Positions 59,871-64,000 of a stretch of DNA of 64,000 bases are shown here, piece after piece. Source of the stretch: Actinomycetota bacterium (GTDB lineage Bacteria; Actinomycetota; Actinomycetes; Mycobacteriales; Micromonosporaceae); assembly GCA_005885555.1 (NCBI GenBank), contig VAWN01000028.1, positions 38,519 to 102,518 of the forward strand, in the 5' to 3' direction. The notes beneath the pieces are model-generated. The model made no database searches. It was not told the DNA's origin and saw only the letters and a list, made by a program, of their open reading frames with translations. The position numbers and the translations under genes are program-made. How positions within the stretch are numbered: position 1 is the first letter of the stretch; the number at the start of each line of letters is the position of its first letter.

Positions 59871-61601
59871 ATGGTCTCGCCGCACTGTCACCGTTCGCCG
59901 GACGATCTGGGCCGGCGGGGCCTTGCCCGGCTGGAGCGGTACAACACCGACGGGGACGCCGAAGCGCTCGCCGACGGGTTGGCTCTGATGACCGAGGCGG
60001 TCGCCGCGGCACCCGTGCATCCGCAACGCATGCGATGGTGGTACGGGCTGGGATCGGCGTACGAGAGCCGGGCCGACGAGCTCGGTTCGATCGACGACTA
60101 CGACCGCGCGATCGGGTGGTACGCGCGGATCCATGCGCAGCTGGCGCCGACCGATCCGGACCGCACCTTCATCGCGCTCGCGTTGACCGGCGCGCACTGG
60201 AGCCGGTTCTGGCTGTTGCGCTACGGCGGCGCCGGGGAACCGGAGGACTGCGCCGCGCTGGTCGAGGAGCTGCTCGCCGCGATCGCTCGGTACCCGGTCG
60301 GCGACTGGGATGTGGAGGCGGCCGCGTTCGTGCGGATGATCCAGGGACTGGCGTGGGAGGAGCGGTACCAGGCCGGTAGCGATCCCGCCGACCTCGACCG
60401 CGGCATCGTGCTGCTGGCCGGTGCCGTGCCCGTGCTGCCCGACGACACACCGTGGCTCGCCGTCGCCGCGTTCACCCTCGCGACCGCGTACTGGGACAGC
60501 TACGGCCGCACCGGGGTACCGCGGGAGCTGAACCTCGCCATCGCGATGGACGCGCGCGCGATGGAGCTTTCCGCCGAGGAGGACCCCACGTGGCTGTCCG
60601 CGCACGAGCACGAGGCGCTGTGCCTGGCGACCCGGTGGCGCCGCGACGGCGTCCGCGGCGATCTGGACCGGGCGATCGCGTCGTGGCGCGTGGCGCTGTC
60701 CCGGGCCGAGGACGCCTGGTCGGCGGGGCTGGGCGGCGAGCTGATCCGCGAGCGTGCCGAACTGGACGCGGATCCGGTCGCCGCGGGCGAGGCGGTGCGC
60801 CTTCTCGAATACGCGGTGCGCGCCGCGGGGGAGGGCGCCACCGGTGCCGGGTACCGGTTGGAACTCGGCCGGGCGCACCGTACACAGTGGACGGTCGGCG
60901 GTACGGGCGGCGGCCTGGAGGCGGCCGAGCGGTGCTTCACCGAGGTGCTGGCGTCGGGGCTGCCCGATCACGAGCCGGTCGTCGACGCCGCGCTACGGGA
61001 GCTGGCGCAGCTGGCCCAGCGGTACCACGACCGTGGCGTGCTGGCCCTCGCCGCGGCGGCGACCGACGGCGATGCCAAGGGTTTGTCGGACCTGGCCGCG
61101 GCGGCCCGGATCAGCGCCACGGTCCTCGCGCGCACCGGTGCCGACGATCCGCGGCGGGTACCGCTGCTGCTGCTGTCGGTCCTCGCGCGCTGGGCCCGCT
61201 TCGCGCACACCGGCGATGCGGGCGGGTTGCCCGTGCTCGACCGGTTGACCGCGGAACTCGTTGCGGCGCAACCGGTTGCGGGAGAGCTGCGGGACGCGGC
61301 GGTGCTGCTGCGCGGTGCGCTGCTCGCCGCACTCGTCACCCGGGACCGGTCCGCGGCGACGCCGGAACGGACCGCCGAACTGCGCGCGGCGCTGCACACC
61401 CTCGGCACCCTGGGCGGCGCCGACCGGACGGTACCCGACTGGGTCCACCACCTGTTCCCGATCGACCAGGGGTTCATCGCCATGGACCGGTTGCGCGACC
61501 AGTTCGGCGAGTTAGCCGATGCCGACCCGGACGGCGCCCAGCGGACGGTCACGATGACCATCGGTGAGCTGATGGCGCAGGCCGGGCGAGCCGGGACGTG
61601 A
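59871..61601 (+). CDS. TPR-like helical repeat protein without CHAT domain
   Basis: A 576-residue helical protein with repeats of the kind normally found in front of CHAT domains in actinomycetes: GDAEALADGLALMTEAVAAA, LGSIDDYDRAIGWYARIHAQ, DPADLDRGIVLLAGAVPVLP, GVPRELNLAIAMDARAMELS. No His/Cys CHAT motifs follow; it ends GELMAQAGRAGT. CGGAGG precedes the ATG by about nine bases. The 227-bp upstream gap (59644-59870) contains an A/T-rich stretch around 59775 suited to a promoter. It may act as a partner or sensor for the adjacent TPR-CHAT protein, and is followed by a CRP-family regulator three bases downstream. Confidence 0.8.
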   Translation: MVSPHCHRSPDDLGRRGLARLERYNTDGDAEALADGLALMTEAVAAAPVHPQRMRWWYGLGSAYESRADELGSIDDYDRAIGWYARIHAQLAPTDPDRTFIALALTGAHWSRFWLLRYGGAGEPEDCAALVEELLAAIARYPVGDWDVEAAAFVRMIQGLAWEERYQAGSDPADLDRGIVLLAGAVPVLPDDTPWLAVAAFTLATAYWDSYGRTGVPRELNLAIAMDARAMELSAEEDPTWLSAHEHEALCLATRWRRDGVRGDLDRAIASWRVALSRAEDAWSAGLGGELIRERAELDADPVAAGEAVRLLEYAVRAAGEGATGAGYRLELGRAHRTQWTVGGTGGGLEAAERCFTEVLASGLPDHEPVVDAALRELAQLAQRYHDRGVLALAAAATDGDAKGLSDLAAAARISATVLARTGADDPRRVPLLLLSVLARWARFAHTGDAGGLPVLDRLTAELVAAQPVAGELRDAAVLLRGALLAALVTRDRSAATPERTAELRAALHTLGTLGGADRTVPDWVHHLFPIDQGFIAMDRLRDQFGELADADPDGAQRTVTMTIGELMAQAGRAGT

Positions 61602-61604
61602 CGG

Positions 61605-62318
61605 ATGGAGCCGCCGCTGCCGCCACGGTGGGCACCGGGCAGCTTCCTCGCCCGGCTGTCTCCGGAGCAGGTGGCCGAGTTGCTCCAGACCGGTGTGCGC
61701 CACCACTTCGAACCGGGGCGCCCGCTGCTGTGGGAAGGCGATCCGAGCACGCACGTCGAGATACTCGTCCGCGGGTTTGTGAAGATCACCATTCTGGTCG
61801 ACGGGATCGAGGTGCTCGTCGGCATCCGGGTGTCCGGTGACCTCATCGGCGAGATGGCCGGGTTGAGCCAGAAACCCCGCAGCGCGACCGCGACGGCGTG
61901 CGGCCGGGTCACCTCGGTGGTCCTCACCCAGGCGAACTTCCACCGGTTCCTGCACCGGTACCCGGAAGCGGCGCTCAGCATGGCGGCGGCGGTGGGGGAG
62001 CGGCTGCGCTGGGCGACCGAGCGGCAGACCGAGTTCGCCGCGTTCCCCGCGGAGATCCGCCTCGCCCGGGTACTGGTCGACATCGCCTGGAGTTGCGGCC
62101 AGCCGACCGAGGAGGGCCTGACCATCGCGGTCGCGCTGAGCCAGCCGGAACTGGCCACGATGATCGGCGCCTCCGAGGCCACCGTGCAGAAGGTGCTGCG
62201 CGAGCTGCGCGAGAACGGCATCATCCGCACCGGGTACCGGCGCATCACGGTGGTCGATCTCCCGGCGCTGCGCTCGCTGGGCGAGGGCAGTGACCAGTGG
62301 CGGACACTCACCGGCTGA
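61605..62318 (+). CDS. CRP/FNR-family transcriptional regulator
   Basis: A 237-residue regulator: N-terminal cNMP-type beta-roll (HHFEPGRPLLWEGDPSTHVE ILVRGFVKITI, VSGDLIGEMAGLSQKPRSAT) and a C-terminal winged helix (VALSQPELATMIGASEATVQ KVLRELRENGIIRTGYRRIT). The phosphate-binding cassette GEMAGLSQKPRSATATA is reasonably complete, so cAMP or a similar ligand is possible. Begins three bases after the TPR protein stop, so it should be on the same transcript. Confidence 0.9.
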   Translation: MEPPLPPRWAPGSFLARLSPEQVAELLQTGVRHHFEPGRPLLWEGDPSTHVEILVRGFVKITILVDGIEVLVGIRVSGDLIGEMAGLSQKPRSATATACGRVTSVVLTQANFHRFLHRYPEAALSMAAAVGERLRWATERQTEFAAFPAEIRLARVLVDIAWSCGQPTEEGLTIAVALSQPELATMIGASEATVQKVLRELRENGIIRTGYRRITVVDLPALRSLGEGSDQWRTLTG

Positions 62319-62393
62319 TCCCCTACTACGAGGCGATCCAACCCGGTGAATCCGCGCACCATCGGCGTACCGAAGTAAGGGGGAAGGAACCCG

Positions 62394-62636
62394 ATGGTAT
62401 TCGCAATGACCATGGTGGGACCGCAGGCGGACGAACCCGGCTGGGCCGACCTGTCCGAGACCCAGCGCAGGATCGCCCGGCTGGCCGGCGAGGCGCTGAC
62501 CAACCAGCAGATCGCCCGCCGGCTCTGCCTGTCTCCGCACACCGTCAACTACCACCTCCGCCAGATCTACCGGAAGCTGGGCATCAACTCACGGGTACAG
62601 CTGGCCCGGCTGGTCAACCGGCGGCTGTCCGACTGA
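62394..62636 (+). CDS. Stand-alone LuxR/GerE DNA-binding protein
   Basis: An 80-residue protein that is almost nothing but a GerE helix-turn-helix (LSETQRRIARLAGEALTNQQ IARRLCLSPHTVNYHLRQIY RKLGINSRVQLARLV). A sensor domain is absent, so activity must depend on expression level or a partner. GGGGGAAGGAACC precedes the ATG. Its last 48 bp overlap the 3' end of the convergent isochorismatase gene. Confidence 0.85.
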   Translation: MVFAMTMVGPQADEPGWADLSETQRRIARLAGEALTNQQIARRLCLSPHTVNYHLRQIYRKLGINSRVQLARLVNRRLSD

Positions 62637-63275
62637 TCCGGTGGCCAGCGTCGCGAGCAACTGTGCGGTCGTCAGCGCGACGGCACACGTGCGCGCGGCG
62701 TACGCCAGCGCCATCCGGTGGTCCGCCGCGGTGAAGTCGGCGACCGCGTCGGCGACGAGGAACGGTTCGATGTCACGGCTGAACGCGTCGGCTGCCGTCA
62801 TGAGGCAGCCGACGTGTGCGTACACGCCGCAGACGAGCAACTGGTCGCGGCCGTGCGCGCGCAGTACGCCGGCCAGCGGGCTGCGGTGGAAGGCGCTGTA
62901 CCGGGACCTCGCCACCACCGTGTCCGCCGGCCCGGGACGGAGCGGCGCGACGATGTCCCGGTCGTGTTCGTCGCCGGCCATGCCGGGTCCCCAGAAGTCG
63001 GCCACCAGCCCGCGCTCGCGGGGGCTGAGCCGGCCGGGCTGCACGGTGTACACGACCGGGATACGCAGATCCCTTGCGACGCGGCGGATCCGGCCGATGT
63101 TGGCGAGCAGCTCGACCACCGGTGAGGCGGCGGCCGGGTACCGGTCCACGAAGTACCGCTGCATGTCATGGATCAGCAGGGCGGCGCGTTCCGGATCGGG
63201 CCGCCAGCGCGGTACCGCGGGCGGCAGCTCGGGTGCGGTCGGCATCGGGTACGCGCGGATGCGGGGAATGCCCAT
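62589..63275 (-). CDS. Isochorismatase (EntB/DhbB N-terminal-type, no carrier domain)
   Basis: A 228-residue enzyme converting isochorismate to 2,3-dihydro-2,3-dihydroxybenzoate and pyruvate, the second step of catecholate siderophore or dihydroxybenzoate synthesis. Motifs: AALLIHDMQRYFVDRYP (catalytic Asp) and LLVCGVYAHVGCLMTAADAF SRDIEPFLVADAVADF, strongly EntB-like. The catalytic Lys of the usual TKWRYSAF motif is Arg here (VARSRYSAFHRSPL). The aryl carrier domain found in EntB is lacking, so it would be supplied separately. Followed (upstream in transcription) by the dehydrogenase at the window edge. Confidence 0.85.
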   Translation of the reverse strand: MGIPRIRAYPMPTAPELPPAVPRWRPDPERAALLIHDMQRYFVDRYPAAASPVVELLANIGRIRRVARDLRIPVVYTVQPGRLSPRERGLVADFWGPGMAGDEHDRDIVAPLRPGPADTVVARSRYSAFHRSPLAGVLRAHGRDQLLVCGVYAHVGCLMTAADAFSRDIEPFLVADAVADFTAADHRMALAYAARTCAVALTTAQLLATLATGSVGQPPVDQPGQLYP

Positions 63276-63302
63276 CGTGCCCTCCGTTCGCTCGTCCGGC
63301 GG

Positions 63303-64000
63303 TCAGTCGCGCAGGGCCGCACCGCCGTCCACGTACAACTGCTGCATCGTGATGTGCCGCGCCTGCTCGGAGGCGAGGAACACCACCGCGTCGGCCACGT
63401 CGCACGGGTGGGCGAGCCGACCCAGCGGGATGCCCACCTTGTACCGCGACAGCGAACCTTCGACGACGGCGGCCGCGTCGGCGTCGCAGGCCCACATCGA
63501 GCGCTGCATCGGGGTGTCCGTCGAGCCGGGCGCCACCACGTTGCAGCGGATGCCGAACCCGGCCAGCTCCAGGCCGAGGCAGCGGACGAAGTGCGCGACC
63601 GCCGCCTTCGACGCCGCGTACGCCGCCATGTCCATCCGGGGTACCCCGGCGGCGTTGGACCCGACCGTCACGATCACCCCGGAGCGGCGCGCCACCATGC
63701 GACCGGCCACCGCCCGGCAGCAGTGCACGACGCCGTGCAGGTTCACCGCGAAGACCTCGTGCCAGTCGGCCGTGGTCGACCCGGTGAACGGACCGGTGCG
63801 CAGGATTCCGGCGACGGTGACGAGAATGCGGACCGGGCCGAGCTCGTCCTCGATCCGCGTGACGGCGGCGTCGACGGCCGCCGCGTCCCGCACGTCGACG
63901 CGGTACCCGTGACCGACGCCCTCGGGCAGTTCCGCCGCGACCTTCTCGACACCGGACCCGTCCACGTCGAGCGCGGCGACGATCGCGCCGTGCGCGGCGA
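63303..64000 (-). CDS. 2,3-dihydro-2,3-dihydroxybenzoate dehydrogenase, cut by window edge
   Basis: The C-terminal 232 codons of an SDR; the N-terminal cofactor loop lies beyond base 64000. Visible: ALDVD (NAD-binding Asp after strand 2), VRILVTVAGILRTGPFTGST, VTVGSNAAGVPRMDMAAYAA SKAAVAHFVRCLG (catalytic Ser, Tyr and Lys) and NVVAPGSTDTPMQRSMW, the block characteristic of EntA/DhbA. It forms 2,3-dihydroxybenzoate with NAD reduction. 27 bases separate its stop from the isochorismatase start, consistent with one siderophore operon that continues to the right. Confidence 0.85.
   Translation of the reverse strand, partial: AAHGAIVAALDVDGSGVEKVAAELPEGVGHGYRVDVRDAAAVDAAVTRIEDELGPVRILVTVAGILRTGPFTGSTTADWHEVFAVNLHGVVHCCRAVAGRMVARRSGVIVTVGSNAAGVPRMDMAAYAASKAAVAHFVRCLGLELAGFGIRCNVVAPGSTDTPMQRSMWACDADAAAVVEGSLSRYKVGIPLGRLAHPCDVADAVVFLASEQARHITMQQLYVDGGAALRD

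Noticed and set aside
1-64000. CRISPR arrays, tRNA or rRNA genes, insertion sequences, prophage genes
   Set aside because: No repeat-spacer pattern, tRNA cloverleaf, rRNA core sequence, transposase/integrase motif or terminal inverted repeat was seen.

Overview
The window looks like chromosomal DNA of a high-GC filamentous actinomycete, most likely of the Micromonosporaceae type. The evidence is third-position G/C in nearly every gene, GTG starts, many ATGA/GTGA overlaps, actinobacterial families (EthA-like Baeyer-Villiger monooxygenase, class F sortase, PASTA-less Ser/Thr kinase, GH15 trehalase) and many secreted enzymes. The hexamer GGTACC recurs far more often than composition predicts. 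No rRNA, tRNA, CRISPR array, transposase or phage gene was recognised. Assignment below phylum level is inference.

Layout. 1-6.2 kb: a gene end, an ATGA-coupled trio (GNAT acetyltransferase plus two small unknowns), a DUF2207-like membrane protein and a very large secreted phosphoesterase/beta-helix/PKD protein. 6.4-12.3 kb: a secreted beta-propeller protein, a hydrolase-LuxR fusion, a methanethiol methyltransferase (MddA) coupled to a small secreted protein, decayed remnants and an M48 protease. 12.4-17.5 kb: two SipW-type signal peptidases and three TasA/camelysin-like substrates around a GGDEF diguanylate cyclase; a second c-di-GMP protein (GGDEF-EAL) lies at 18.8-21.2 kb. 21-25.6 kb: a PKD protein, a secreted HEYAE protein and a GH59 galactocerebrosidase-like enzyme. 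25.6-29.9 kb: a P450, SDR and EthA-like monooxygenase operon with a divergent TetR and a twin palindromic operator.

29.9-32.5 kb holds NHEJ-related genes: Ku, divergent from a small protein and an unusual PIN-like/DNA-ligase fusion in which the ligase nucleophile lysine is replaced by phenylalanine. 32.5-38.8 kb: a Ser/Thr kinase, an operon of helical-repeat protein, class F sortase and VWA protein, and a secreted alpha-amylase. 38.8-47.8 kb mixes intact genes (AhpD-like, Gfo/Idh/MocA, SnoaL-like, ArsR, GH15, cNMP-binding, quinone reductase) with several gene remnants (MocR, SRPBCC, YciI, phosphoesterase).

48-53.5 kb: an ECF sigma/membrane-propeller pair, a LuxR regulator and an ArsR plus MgtA-type P-ATPase whose C-terminus runs antisense into the next gene. 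53.5-62.6 kb is the most system-like region: membrane protein, sigma partner, ECF sigma factor and a signal-less subtilase on one strand, with a divergent TPR-CHAT protease, then a TPR protein, a CRP-family regulator and a LuxR-type regulator. The caspase-like CHAT protease, subtilase and dedicated sigma factor suggest a signalling or conflict-response locus (inference). The right edge enters a catecholate siderophore cluster (isochorismatase and 2,3-dihydro-2,3-dihydroxybenzoate dehydrogenase, the latter cut by the window).

Pseudogenes and remnants are common (six or more), each usually at the end of a gene block, pointing to recurrent small deletions.
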